A stretch of 64,000 nucleotides of DNA from Chaetoderma sp. LZ-2023a (GCA_034401795.1 CM067371.1:75226833-75290832), one strand, 5' to 3'. Numbered from the stretch's first letter, positions 1-11,751 are shown. Notes: a model not told the origin generated them from the letters alone. Numbers and translations: made by a program.

Positions 1-471
1 ACGACACGACGATGTTCCCCAATAGGGTCCTTTCAGCCAAATTTAGTTGCAATCGCTCAGAATAGTAAGGTGAAGAAGCAATTTGACTATTTCCAGTACA
101 CTTCATAGAATCTAAAATTTTCACCCAAAAAATTGATGAATCGAAATTCCGAATGGAAATTCTGGAGTCCATCACCACTGGATCCTTTCAGCCAAATTTG
201 GTTGAAATCGCTCAGAATGGTAAGGAGAAGCAATTTGAAAATTTCTGGTACATTTTTCATAAAATCTAAGATTTTCACCCAAAAAATTGATGAATCAAAA
301 TTCCGAATGGAGGTTCTGGAGCATACGACCATAGGGTCCTTCCAGCCAAATGTGGTTGAAATCGGCCAAGTGGTTAATGAGGAGTAGTGTTTTAAAGCAA
401 AAGTTGATGGACGACGGATGGTCGCCATGGCATAAACTCACTTTGCTCTTCTGGCAACGTGAGCTAATAAA
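1..471 (+). repeat. Pearl-like repeat (family P1), 3' part
   Basis: Degenerate tandem core units (about 170-190 bp) containing ATCCTTTCAGCCAAATTTGG and 'atggtcgccatggcataa', ending near 466 in GTGAGCTAA. The same units and tail appear at 37631-39018. It is a non-autonomous mobile repeat of the type with tandem core and GGAC-rich tail. Confidence 0.75.
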
Positions 472-474
472 ACC

Positions 475-1100
475 TTAGAGATTTGATCTATGCCAACATT
501 GAATCTAGTCTCCCTCATAAGTTTAATTATTTTCAAATTTCCTCCAGATTTTACAGAGTTTGGTCTTAGTTTATTTTGCACCAAGAATTAAATAAATATT
601 AAAAGTTTTTCAATGGACATATAATTCATAAAGGACGTATCCAATCTTAGTAATACTTTACAGATTTGATTTATAGTCATTGCATCTAATTTTCATTATA
701 ATTGAAATGATTTTCAAATTTTCTCCATATTTTCACAGGGTTTGGGTGTGGTTTATTTTGCACCAAGATTATGTCAATATTAACGTCTTTCAATGGGCAT
801 TCCGATCTTAATAAAGCCACAGATTTGATCTATACTGTTATTGCATTTAGTCGCTTTCATAATTGAAATGATTTTCAAATTTGTATCCTACCTTTATGGT
901 GTTTGGACTTAGCTTATTTTGCACCAAGAATTAGATAAATGTTAAAGTTTTTCAAAGAACATTTACTTTCCTCAATGGCTTAGCCGATGTCAATAAAACA
1001 TTTGTTCTATGCCATCAGCATCCAGACTCTATAATGAAAATGATTTTGAAATGACATGTTTTTATGTGGTTAGTTTTTCAGTAGACATTTGGTTCATCAA
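475..1100. repeat. Four degenerate ~170-bp tandem units
   Basis: Units starting near 479, 663, 826 and 1000 share 'gatttgatctatgcc', TTTGCACCAAGAATTA and 'tttttcaatggacat'. They sit directly downstream of a pearl-like tail and look like the core array of another such element. No coding potential. Confidence 0.65.
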
Positions 1101-1242
1101 GGGGGTATACTATTGTATGAAATCCTTATTTCATGACACTGCCACACGTGATGTGCGGAAATACTAAATGGCTTGACACGTAAGACGCAACCCATGTAGT
1201 TATGTAATCTCTGTACTAACTAGCAGAACCATTTAAACATTT

Positions 1243-1440
1243 AATGATAGCATTTTCTCAAGAAAATTTAAATAATTGCTTATTGAATGTCCATTTGCAG
1301 GCGAAGAGCAGACTATTTCTGAAAATTTACCACAATGACTGGCTCTGTTATCGAGCCAGTATTCCAATTATAAACTTTCAGACAGTAATTTTTGGGCCAC
1401 ATGAAAATGGACATTTCTCAAGCCTTTCGGAGTAGCTGGT
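1243..1440. mobile_element. Hairpin MITE family A, degenerate
   Basis: Both arms of the hairpin are recognisable (ATGTCCATTTGCAGG, GACTGGCTC-TTAT-CGAGCCAGT, AAATGGACATTTCTCAAG). Termini are decayed. Confidence 0.7.
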
Positions 1441-1719
1441 TTTGTCTATTCTTACCATGAAATGGTTAAATATATGACATCAATACTGTACCTTGTGCTT
1501 CTATTTCATCTACTCATATCAGAACATTGGAGTTTTACATAGGAAATCAAGCACTTTCTGTAGTGGGCATACTGTGCTACTGGAAGGACTGGCTGAACTA
1601 GCATTGATAAACTGTGTTCCCAACTGCTTCAGTATCATTCACCGTCACCTGGTAATTACATCTATGGGATGGGCATGGCTGGCACACAACTGACTTAGTC
1701 AGACTAACTAAGTCTTACT

Positions 1720-1976
1720 TTAATGGTCAAGCAGACCAAACCCAGATTCTGCAGTGGTCCTGAGAAACGTCCACTTGTAGGGCAAGAGAGGGATATTTTA
1801 TTAAGTTACCACTGGAATGACTGGCTTGATAACATCATTCAATGGTAAATTTATTCTTTAACCATCACATTCTAGTGGTAAATTTTCAAAAATAGTCTTC
1901 TCTTGGTCTGCAAATGGACATTTCTCCAGACCACTGTAGAAGCCATTTTTGGCTGATATGAGTGTTAAAGGGTTAA
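1720..1976. mobile_element. Hairpin MITE family A with TTAA ends
   Basis: Flanked by TTAA (1720-1723, 1973-1976). The right arm is well kept (AAATAGTCTTCTCTTGGTCTG, GCCATTTTTGGCTGATATG, AAAGGGTTAA). Confidence 0.8.
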
Positions 1977-2109
1977 AAATAGCCTTCTATAATAACATAT
2001 GGGTATTTATAAAGCTGCACAAATTTCGATTTTGTTGACTACGGTTGATCACTAAAGGGTTAGAGTCCATCTGTCTTTAGTGATCACTTCTTATATCACA
2101 TTTTCATGC

Positions 2110-2235
2110 TTAACCCTTTCAATGACAAATCTCTGAAAAAGTAAATTCTTTACCATATATAGCATATTCTGTTGAATATATTGAAAGGCAGCAATGACAT
2201 CCAGTCGTATTAATTTCAAAATATTCAAACACCTT
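2110..2235. mobile_element. Hairpin MITE family B, left part
   Basis: Starts TTAACCCTTTCA and contains 'attctgttgaatatat' and ATTAATTTCAAAATATTCAA, the arms of family B. No intact right end. Confidence 0.55.
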
Positions 2236-2639
2236 TCCTGTTTGTCACGAGATCGAGATATGGGGGATTTATCGGTGGAACGGTTAGGCCAGCCAGCGCA
2301 GGATGGCATAGAACTACAGTATCCTTGAAAAATATCAATTTTAGGCATCATGTAGAACATGTTTTGAAAACGTAGCACTCGGATGACTTGTTTGATAACC
2401 GATTCAGTCATCCCAATGATGTTTTCAAACATTCTCATAGCATGCTCCTTATATGGATTTATTTGATCCCTAGTGCTGTATTTGACTTGTATGGTAAAAA
2501 GTAGCTGGACAATTAGTTGTATAATGTACTTAGCACACAATCAAGTTAATGTTTCATTGTATAAGATTCATTATCACTGAAACTATCACAGACCAGAACG
2601 GACAACTCTAAGTCTTATGATGTCACAAATATACTTTTG

Positions 2640-2760
2640 AAGATTTAAAAATTATAGTAGCAACAGGTTTCAGTCAAATTAGTTTCAAAATATTCAACTG
2701 CTTTCCTTTATAGTTCTCTTGAAATTGGGAATTTGAGACACTGGTATTTCAAGGATTAAA
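2640..2760. mobile_element. Hairpin MITE family B, right part
   Basis: Contains GTCAAATTAGTTTCAAAATA and 'ttcaactgctttcct', the right arm of family B, abutting the 19-bp minisatellite. Confidence 0.55.
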
Positions 2761-2781
2761 CCATTACATAGCTTCTTATCC

Positions 2782-4122
2782 TACTAACGTAAGTATATCC
2801 TAGTAATGTAAGCATATCCTAGTAATGTAGGCATATCCTAGTAATGTAAGCATATCCTAGTAATGTAAGCATATCCTACTGATGTAAGTATATCCTACTG
2901 ATGTAAGCATATCCTAGTAATGTAAGCATGTCCTACTGATGTAGGCATATCCTACTGATGTAAGCATATCCTACTGATGTAGGCATATCCTACTGATGTA
3001 AGCATATCCTACTGATGTAGGCATATCCTAGTAATGTAAGCATATCCTACTGATGTAGGCATATCCTAGTAATGTAAGCATATCCTAGTAATGTAAGCAT
3101 ATCCTAGTAATGTAAGCATATCCTACTGATGTAAGCATATCCTAGTAATGTAAGCATATCCTACTGATGTAAGCATATCCTAGTAATGTAAGCATATCCT
3201 ACTGATGTAAGCATATCCTAGTAATGTAAGCATATCCTAGTAATGTAAGCATATCCTAGTAATGTAAGCATATCCTACTGATGTAAGCATATCGTAGTAA
3301 TGTAAGCATATCCTACCGATGTAAGCATATCCTACTGATGTAAGCATATCCTAGTAATGTAAGCATATCCTAGTAATGTAAGCACATTCTACTGATATAA
3401 GCATATCCTAGTAATGTAATGATATCCTAGTAATGTAAGCATATCCTACTGATGTAAGGATATCCTAGTAATGTAAGCATGTCATAGTAATGTAAGCATA
3501 TCCTAGTAATGTAAGCATATCCTAGTGATGTAGGCATATCCTAGTAATGTAAGCATATCCTAGTAATGTAAGCATATCCTACTGATGTAAGCATATCCTA
3601 GTAATGTAAGCATGTCCTACTGATGTAGGCATATCCTAGTAATGTAAGCATATCCTAGTAATGTAAGCATATCCTAGTAATGTAAGCATATCCTACTGAT
3701 GTAAGCATATCCTAGTAATGTAAGCATGTCCTACTGATGTAGGCATATCCTACTGATGTAAGCATATCCTAGTAATGTAAGCATATCCTAGTAATGTAAG
3801 CATATCCTACTGATGTAAGCATATCCTACTGATGTAAGCATATCCTAGTAATGTAAGCATATCCTAGTAATGTAAGCATATCCTAGTAATGTAAGCATAT
3901 CCTACTGATGTAAGGATATCCTAGTAATGTAAGCATATCCTAGTAATGTAAGCATATCCTACTGATGTAAGCATATCCTAGTAATGTAAGCATATCCTAG
4001 TAATGTAAGCATATCCTACTGATGTAAGGATATCCTGGTAATGTAAGCATGTCATAGTAATGTAAGCATATCCTAGTAATGTAAGCATATCCTCGTAATC
4101 TAAGCATATCCCGCTAATGTAA
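2782..4122. repeat. 19-bp minisatellite, about 70 copies
   Basis: Unit GTAAGCATATCCTAGTAAT and its variant with ACTGAT in place of AGTAAT, in an irregular mixture over about 1.34 kb, plus minor variants (GGCATA, GCATGT, GGATATC). Direct tandem copies with no spacers, so not a CRISPR array. Short open frames across it are by-products of the period. Confidence 0.95.
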
Positions 4123-4129
4123 GAAAGTT

Positions 4130-4324
4130 TTGTACTCGCAAAATTTGTAAGTATATTCTTTACGATATAAAACTTATTTTCTATTTTGAAATTAATTTGA
4201 CTGCAAGACATTGCTGTATAAGGAAGCAATGTCTTCCAGTCAAATGAATTTCAAAATATTCAATAGTTTTCCTGTATGATAGCATTGAAAATGAGATCTG
4301 GGTAATTCATCTGTGAAAGAGTTA
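4130..4324. mobile_element. Hairpin MITE family B
   Basis: Arms TTGAAATTAATTTGACTG and CAGTCAAATGAATTTCAAAA around a GACATTGCTG/CAATGTCTTC stem. The right end is GTGAAAGAGTTAA. The left end merges into the minisatellite. Confidence 0.7.
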
Positions 4325-4410
4325 ACTTGTGTGATACATGTAAATTTGATATGAAATATCAACTCGTGTTAGATCCTCTCTACAATGGTGCTTTCTTGCA
4401 TTATTTCTAG

Positions 4411-4545
4411 ATTGAAGGCGGAAAATCCAGGTGGCACTGTGAATTGAACATAGCCTGGCCTCAGCAGTTCCATGTGTGTGCTACAGCAAAAACATTAGAA
4501 GGAGCTCAAGACATTGCATATCTCACTGCATGTGTCAAGTTAAAG
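4411..4545 (+). CDS. Possible host exon, dsRNA-binding-like (DHX30 type)
   Basis: A 135-bp open segment (45 codons) bounded by a good acceptor (cattatttctag) and a donor (AAG|gtatag). It encodes IEGGKSRWHCELNIAWPQQF, then HVCATAKTLEGAQDIAYLTA and CVKLK. The pattern WP-x-x-F-x-V-x-A followed by an alanine-rich helix ending AC-x-KLK resembles the dsRNA-binding-like segments of DHX30-type helicases. No neighbouring exon was recognised, so it could be a lone exon of a larger plus-strand gene or a captured fragment. The function is inference from a short motif. Confidence 0.4.
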
Positions 4546-4805
4546 GTATAGTTATAGAGGAATACATAGTTTGAAAATGCACTCATTATCTAACTCTGAA
4601 CAGAAATAAATTCACAAACGTTTAATTCAGCTGACGTTTCAGTAAACTGATCGATATCATGATCAACCCCAGCATTTGATGTCTGCATTGCCAACAATGC
4701 TGGCATATTTTGTTATTTTTGACAAATTCCCACTCAACCGGGTCTGGTTTGTCATAGGCCCAGTCAAAATTAATTTCAAAATATTTAATGGAATATGTTT
4801 TACAT

Positions 4806-5774
4806 TACCGTCATTTCTCGACTAAAGGCCACCCTCGAATATAGGTTGCAGGCCCAAATTTGACCAAGAAACAAGTATAAGACGCTGTGAAATTTAGAAA
4901 AACGTACCTTTGAAAAAGTTTAATGTATACCTAAAAATATCATGGGGGAAGAGAAATTATTAAATAGGACCGTCTAAATATCGCATATCTTCAATAAAGA
5001 TCGTTTATTACATCAAAATCAATCTAATTTTGACATAAAATGACGCCTCAAAAATATAGAAATCATGTGACATTAGGAGTGTGGTAAGATGGTCACCGAC
5101 CAACATCAGATGATCCAAAACGGAACCACGTACGACAAAAATTGCTTGAAAGTCCGAGAATTAAAATGAAATAGACCGCTTCTTATGTTGGAGAGCCGCT
5201 GGCTCTTTTGTGACTGGAGGCGGTGTGTGATCTTATGCGCTAACAGGAGTTGGTTATCTGGCGAGCTGCTGGCTCTTTTGCGATTGGAGGCGCTCTGTGA
5301 TCTGCCCTAACGGGAGTTGGTTATCAAACGGGTACAGGAACATTCAGTTCCTATCGTGCTATGATAATATATAGCAATTTCCGAGTCCAGAATATTTATA
5401 TCCAAGTACTGGCTCTAAATAAAGATCTTTTGCAATTGGAGGCGAATCACGTGATTTATATCTTTTCCAGACACCATTTTATGTCAAATTCTGGATAAAT
5501 CTTGATGTAATAAGTGATATTTATTAAAGAAGCAATATTTAGGCACCGCAATTTAATAATTTCACTTCCGTGTGATGTTTTTAGAATGTACATTAAACAT
5601 AGTCATCAGGTGGCGAGAATTTAGTTGAATTTCCGTGGTATAATTTTAAACCTTTTTAGAAAAATTTAGACCAAATATGTGCTCAAAGAATGTGCTCGAT
5701 TATAAGACGCATCCCCTTCCAAGAACATGTAATTTGACCAAAAAACTGCGTCCTTTAGTCAAATTTTTATGGTA
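4806..5774. mobile_element. TA-flanked non-autonomous DNA transposon
   Basis: Imperfect terminal inverted repeats (CCGTCATTTCTCGACTAAAGG at the left; the complement of CCTTTAGTCAAATTTTTATGG at the right), flanked by TA on both sides, suggesting a Tc1/mariner-superfamily target. Non-coding inside. Internal segments (AATCACGTGATTTATAT, TTGATGTAATAA) recur in the element at 30650-31738 and partly at 34500-34680. Confidence 0.7.
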
Positions 5775-5784
5775 TAAGGAATTT

Positions 5785-6045
5785 GTCATTTCTGGTGTGT
5801 GATGGTTAAAGGGGTGTTCACACACAAATGCACCTCAGAAGCTGCGAATGCTGGTAGAAAATCACACGAGTTTGTCATACAAAATACCTTTGAATCCTGT
5901 TATTACGCATAAGGGGAAAATGGTGTTATATTTAGGTCTGTCTGTCTATCTGGGTGTCCACAGTTCTATCAGATTTAGCTCAAATTTTAACACAACAGAG
6001 GCCGTTACTGTGAAAGATGATTTAGACGTTTGCCGTAATATTGGA
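5785..6045. other. No feature recognised
   Basis: Short unique-looking stretch between two mobile elements. The 69-codon open frame in it has no family signature. Confidence 0.4.
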
Positions 6046-6215
6046 TTAACCCTTTGACACTCATATCAGCCAAGAACGGCGTCTGCAGTGGTCTTGAGAA
6101 ATGTCCATTTGCAGACCGAGAGGCTATTTTTGAACCAGTCATTCCAGGGGTAAATTTTCAAAAGTTTCTATGAGATTGAAATTTACTTGAACAAATTTGA
6201 GTGATAATGGGTTAA
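6046..6215. mobile_element. Hairpin MITE family A with TTAA ends, internally deleted
   Basis: TTAACCCTTTGACACTCATA at the left and ATAATGGGTTAA at the right. The middle of the hairpin is deleted. Confidence 0.8.
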
Positions 6216-7172
6216 GAAACCCAAATCTGGATCACATCAAATTCGTGATCTATGGATATCTCTGAAGTTACATGTCCGATCTGGCTGAAATTTGAATCCA
6301 AGAAAGTTTGACCATACATCATCCAACACTGCATGATCCATCGAGAGAATCTGAATGATAAACAAGAGCTCCGCAAACAGCGCATAATACCCCGCCATGA
6401 TGACAAACCAATGAATGAGTTATCAGAAAATATTATTTCTTCCTCAGACCCAGACCAGTCAGCCCTATGAAGTGTCAAAGCGATCCGTTAAACGGTCAAG
6501 GAGGTATCGTCCGGAAACCAATTTTCAAGATGGCCTCCACTGACTGGCGGCCATATTGGATTTCGGAGTATCATAAATTTCGATACGTCTCTTCACCAGA
6601 CATATTCCAACGACCCTTTTAAGTGATCCGATAAATAGTAACGTAGATATCATCCAGAAACCAACTTTCAAGATAGCAGCCCGTGGCAGCCATCTTGGAG
6701 TTCGGATCATCGTCAAATTCGATATGTTTCTTCCCCAGACTATGAAGTTTCAGAGATCCGATAAATGGTAACAGAGTTATCATCTGGAAACCAATTTTCA
6801 AGATGGCGACCGGTGGCTGGCGGCCATCTTGTATTTGGGACCATTGTCAAATTTGATAGGTTTCTTCGCCAGAGGTAATCGAACCACCCTATGAAGTTTC
6901 AGTGATCCGATAAACGGTAACGAGTTATCATCTGGAAACCAATTTTCACGATGGCCGCCGGTGGCTAGCGGCCATCTTGGATTTCGGATTATCATCGATC
7001 TCGATAGGTTTCTTCCCCAGACCTAATCCAACCACTCTATGAAGTTTCAAAGCGATCCGATAAACAGTAACAGAGTTAACATCTGGAAACCAATTTGCCA
7101 CCTGCCCGCCCGCCCGCCCGGATGGACGGCGCCATTACATAATACCCCGCCAAACTTTTTGCCGGGGTATAA
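6216..7172. repeat. Pearl-like repeat (family P2)
   Basis: About five tandem core units of roughly 140-150 bp sharing CATCTGGAAACCAATTTTCA, 'agatggc', GGCGGCCATCTTGGATTTCG and 'tatgaagtttca'. They are followed by GCCCGCCCGCCCGGATGGAC and the hairpin CCCCGCCAAAC/TTGCCGGGG. Head, tandem core, short GGAC or CCCG microsatellite and tail fit pearl/Helitron-related non-autonomous elements. Confidence 0.75.
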
Positions 7173-7353
7173 AAATCTGGAAAATCTGAATTGAAATGTA
7201 ATAAAAATGAGCGGACGATGGTGTGCAATCTCGGATTTCTCTCATTACTACTACATTAATGTGGTTACCACGATTGACAAGTTTTGATCATGGTACAAAC
7301 AATTGTTACAATGACCTGCTTTCGAGTCTAGAACAAAATATTTAATTTGAGCT

Positions 7354-8013
7354 ATGTTTTGCTGTTCTCAGGGGTTGCGAGCTTTCACAAGCGACAATCA
7401 GTTTGCAGACATCCTTATCAAGAGACATAAAATTATAAGCCAAAATAATGCAATTGGCATTCTTCAACATGCTGATTATGAGATCTTTGTCGATGCCTCA
7501 AAAGTAGGATTTGGTGCCTATCTCATTAGCAATGATGCTGAAGATAAAGTCCGATGGTACACAGAAAGTTGGCCAGCAGCTGTTCAAGAAGAATTTATAA
7601 ATTTAAAATGTGATAGCTCATTTCTAGAATTTTATGCATTAGTTTCTGCGGTGTTTACATGGAAGCATAAATACTGCGGGAAATCTCTGCTAATCTGGAC
7701 AGACAACTCGTGCTGTGTGCATTTTATTCGTCATGGCTTTCCCAATTACCAGAAATCAAAAATTAGTCGTTTTTACAAAGTGTTTAAGGTACTTAGTCAA
7801 ACCTGTAATAAATACCAGATTGAGATAGATTGCCGGCATATATGTCGACATAAAAACATCGCTGCAGATATGCTGTCACGGAGTAAAGTCAATGAATTTA
7901 AGGAAATTATTCCGAACACGAATACAGAGCCGAAGAAAAGTAAAAAATTGTTATTTATTTTGCCTCTGAAAACTAAAGACAGTGATGAAACAAAATCAAC
8001 ACATTCAAGCTGA
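7354..8013 (+). pseudogene. Retroelement RNase H domain fragment (DIRS-like)
   Basis: Open frame of 219 codons with an RNase H signature: IFVDASKVGFGAYLI (first Asp), FLEFYALVSAV (Glu), LLIWTDNSCCVHFI (second Asp) and HKNIAADMLSRS at the end. This order and the N-x-x-AD-x-LSR ending are typical of RT-linked RNase H of DIRS and related retroelements. No RT motif was found upstream, so it is a 5'-truncated relic. The Lys-rich C-terminal 40 residues are unassigned. Confidence 0.7.
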
Positions 8014-8068
8014 TGACGGATACAGCCAAACCTTCTCAGGAGACCGCCTTTCCTTTAGGCCTAATGAT

Positions 8069-8267
8069 TTAATGGTCAAGAAAATCTTTACTTACTGAAT
8101 GTTCATTTGGAGACCAATGAGACTATTTTTTAACTTTTTACTACTGGAATGAATGGCTCATTTATCAAGCCAGTCATTCTAGTGATAAACTTTCAAAAAT
8201 AGTCTTCTCTTGGTCTGCAAATAGACATTTCTCAAGACCACAGCCAGCTTGAGTGGTAAAGGGTTAA
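8069..8267. mobile_element. Hairpin MITE family A with TTAA ends
   Basis: TTAATGGTCAAGAAAATC at the left and TGGTAAAGGGTTAA at the right, with the palindromic core around 'aagccagtcattctagtg'. Confidence 0.8.
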
Positions 8268-9494
8268 GAACCAGTAAATTCCGGATCCAAAAGATATTTC
8301 TTATATGAATTGACTAAGATTAAAACAATGTGTCTTTATGGACCACATTCTGGTTTAGGTGGTTGTCTCTGATGTCTTTGACTGTACACGATTATGAAAT
8401 ATACTGCAAATTATTGTTTTTACTAAACTGACTAATTTTAATAAAACATTTACTTTACAATTGTTACATGACCTGTGTTTGGTATTAGATAATTAAATTA
8501 ATTTAATACCTAGTTATGTCATGAATGGTGTTGCTATGAGCCAATGATCTCATTGCGTCTATATCCAAGACTGCAGCAAAGAATTGGAGTTTTCCCCATC
8601 CGTCCAGCATCTGGGGTGCCATTTCATGACTGATGGGATCAGTTGTTTACTCACTTGGTTCCTGCATACTGAAAGTGAATGATTTACTGATGCGGTTTGT
8701 CGTAACAGGAACAGTCTTGATCTCGATTGGTTGCTACGAATGGTTACTGGTTCATAAATTTCCAGATAGCGGCGGCCACCTATATTACACAACTTATTTG
8801 CATGACGAAATTCGTACCAAGTCCATGGTACAAACCAACTCCGCAAATTCACCGACCTGATCAGTCACGAAAAACGGGCCCTGATTGAGAATAATCTAAC
8901 ATGTAGTTCCCTACATGGTAAGGGTACAATAATGTGGTTTAATCAGTACGGAAACTTGCATGATCAAATACTACCCAATCCCCACCCATATTATCACATC
9001 CACATCAATGTACTGGTATATGAAGACTCATATCACATCACTCCATGTTTATTCAGCAATGTCTATAATTACATCCCTTGATATGAGGCTTCTGTATTAC
9101 AATGTGAGCCAGCTTAAAAGATAACTTTTCAGATCACTTTCTAAATTGAAACTATTTTAGTAATAACTCTTTAATGGATAAGCCAGCCTCATTCCACTTC
9201 AAAATTTCAATTCACTTCATAAATCTTAAACATTCAAGGCTTAATGCCACAAGCTGAATGGTTATAACAAATTCTTGACAATGTAACAAATATATTCAAG
9301 TGAATCCAGTGAAATTAGATTCAAGGTTTTCAACAACTTTTGTGCATCATTGCCTGAAACTCTGGCATGGGTTTTCACTGAATAAATGTTAAAATTTGTG
9401 TTCATTGGCAAGAGAGCTAGTGAATGGCAGATCATCAATCTCATCTCACAAACTTGCTCTAAAACCAAATCTGAGAATTTCTAAATTTATTCTG
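8268..9494. other. No gene or clear repeat recognised
   Basis: AT-rich sequence. Overlapping short open frames on both strands near 8560-8860 show no family motif. Confidence 0.45.
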
Positions 9495-9670
9495 TTAACG
9501 CTTTACCAGGAAAGCCAGCCAAAACGGTTTTAGAGTGGCCTTGAGAAATGTCGATCCACAGGCCAAGAGAAGTTTTTGCAATTTTACCAGTAACCACTGG
9601 AATGACGAGCTCAGTAACCTGTCCAGTCATTCCAGTGGTAAATTTATAAAAATAGTCTTCTATTGCCCTG
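9495..9670. mobile_element. Hairpin MITE family A, 3' decayed
   Basis: TTAACGCTTTACC left end, core CCACTGGAATGACGAGCTC / CAGTCATTCCAGTGGTAAAT. Confidence 0.7.
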
Positions 9671-9801
9671 GAAATTTACTAACCAAGTTTTTATTTTCTT
9701 GAAAAATCTTGATCTGACGTTAAGTACACATGAATACATTTTATTGAATGACAGAAAATGCAGAGTTCATAGTTTCAGGGAATGTGCAAATTTAAGCAGT
9801 T

Positions 9802-10006
9802 TTAACCCTTGAATTTGGTCAAGAAAATCCAAAAACTTGCTTATAGATTGAACATTTGCAGGCCAATAGAAGACTATTTTTGAAAATATACTACTGGAAT
9901 GACTGGCTCAGTTATCGGGACAGTCATTCCCAATTGCCTACAAATGGGATTTTTTCCAAGACCATTGCAAAGGCTGGTTTTGGCTGGCTTTACCATTTAA
10001 GGGTTA
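9802..10006. mobile_element. Hairpin MITE family A
   Basis: TTAACCCTTGAATTTGGTCA left end and TTTAAGGGTTA right end. Core GGAATGACTGGCTCAG/GGGACAGTCATTCC. Confidence 0.78.
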
Positions 10007-10277
10007 TGGACTTTGTTCAACAATCTTCCAAGATTGTTTACGCTCTTTTACAGAAGTTTTACCCAGATTTTCACAGACTTTTGTAACCCTTTAATTATTA
10101 CGAATCTTGAAAAGATGGAAAGAGCAGTCTGACAAAGCGGCATCAGTACACAACAAAACAGCATTAACATATTGAATTATTTTTATTGCAAATAATTAAC
10201 AGTAGAGAACTGATTATATACATTTGCTATTGTATTTAGTCTGTCACGAAAATGTAAGTCTTTGATGACGTTACAAT

Positions 10278-10484
10278 TTAACCCTTTCACAGACAACTCC
10301 CCGAAAGAAATTGCCCTTTACAAAATAAAACCTATTCTGTTGAATATTTTAAAATTATTTTGCCTAGAAGATGCTGCTGCCTGCAGCAACGTCTTCCAGT
10401 CAAATTAATTTAAAAATATTCAACAGTTTTCTTGCATCATTGCCTTGAAAATGAGATATAGAGAATTCATCGGTGAAAGGGTTA
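10278..10484. mobile_element. Hairpin MITE family B, intact TTAA ends
   Basis: Best family B copy for defining ends: TTAA-CCCTTTCACAGA at the left and CGGTGAAAGGG-TTAA at the right. Inner arms are TTGAATATTTTAAAATTATT and its complement, around a GCTGCTGC/GCAGCAAC loop. Confidence 0.85.
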
Positions 10485-10733
10485 ATAAACATTATGTTGA
10501 ATATTTTGACTAACTTGACTCGTAGCTTCTGGTGCAAGGGGTTTGTTGCATCTGGTATGTATTGTTGAAGGGGCTAATTCTAATACATGTAGTAAATCCT
10601 GTTTGCATTATGTATGATGAGATCAGTTGATTGTGAATGAGTACTATGAAATGACGGGCAAGTTGTGGCTGCATTACTATTCGACTGATTGCTGAATGAT
10701 TGAATGGCCAAAAACATTGCTTGTCAATGCTAA

Positions 10734-10882
10734 TTAACCCATTAACACTTACAGATAGGAAACAACAAATTCCTTATGTTCAATATTTTGAAATATATTT
10801 GACTGGGAGCTGTTGCTCCTACTACAACAGGTTCCAGTGAAATTAGTTTCAAAATACTCAACAGAATGTTTATTCATTAACG
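10734..10882. mobile_element. Hairpin MITE family B, 3' truncated
   Basis: TTAACCCATTAACAC left end; arms ATTTTGAAATATATTTGACT and GTGAAATTAGTTTCAAAATA around GAGCTGTTGCTCC. Confidence 0.7.
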
Positions 10883-10931
10883 GTACTCGCCACAAATGTC
10901 TATGCATGCGTGCGTAGTATAGATGCAAGGA

Positions 10932-11743
10932 GCAGTGCCGGATTAAGCCTTGCCAGGGCCGGGGGCAAAGAATATTTGTGGAGTTGGTGGAAGCGAAAGA
11001 CAAACAAAAATGGGGGGGGGGGGGCCCAGAAAATGTTGAAATCTAGATGCTTGCAGATGACATCTCCTGCCTCTTCAGATACAAATATGGACCATCAGTT
11101 GGCTATTAAATTATTCTTTTATAGCCATTTAATTTCTTTTGTTTTTGTTTACTCAATTTTTTTTAACCATTCAGTTGTGAAAACTGAATGAAGAAAAAAT
11201 ATTAAATTGAATATCTAAAAATAGAATACTTTAACAGCCAACTGAAGAGACATATTTACCTCTGGAAGTGCAGGTGATGCCATCTGAGAGCTGGTAAAAC
11301 GTGAAAAGCCACGTCGCTGAAGTATACCTGACGCTTGTCTTCAGGTGTAGGACAAAAGCCATCTGACAGCATCTAGACGATAAAAAATAATATTAAACTG
11401 TAATAATCATGCCCCATCCGACTCCTAAAACATCAGAAGTCTAAAAAAAAACCACCCCATTTTAATAAAAAATAATACTGAAACAATATATAAAAATAAC
11501 AGTAATCATGACTATAGTTATTTTATGCTGCAGAACATAACAAATCACCAGGTTTGTACCATATCCAGTTATGCAGTTTCTCTCTTTACAAACGAAAAAG
11601 GCTCTCTGAACATAATGTCCAGACAGCTTTCTCGTTTGTAAAAAGAACTGCATAAAGCACATTATTCACTTCCAAAAAAAATTTGATAGAAAAATTGGGG
11701 GCTGGTCAAGATCTGGAGCTGCCCCTATTATAATCCGCTACTG
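10932..11743. mobile_element. hAT-like non-autonomous transposon with 8-bp TSD
   Basis: Begins CAGTGCCGGATTAAG and ends TATAATCCGCTACTG, imperfect inverted termini with the CAG...CTG ends common in hAT elements. It is bordered by a perfect 8-bp direct repeat GCAAGGAG (10924-10931 and 11744-11751). There is no transposase inside. The interior has its own partial inverted repeats (CAGTTGGCTATTAAA versus TTTAACAGCCAACTG) and a G run near 11015. Confidence 0.85.
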
Positions 11744-11751
11744 GCAAGGAG

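Noticed and set aside
2091-2540. 149-codon minus-strand open frame
   Set aside because: Overlaps a family B MITE and has no recognisable domain or coding-like pattern.
2782-4122. Regular short repeats resembling a CRISPR array
   Set aside because: Units are contiguous 19-bp tandem copies without unique spacers, in an intron-bearing eukaryotic genome.
6212-6995. Series of 60-90-codon minus-strand frames with similar peptides
   Set aside because: They are translations of the P2 tandem core units.
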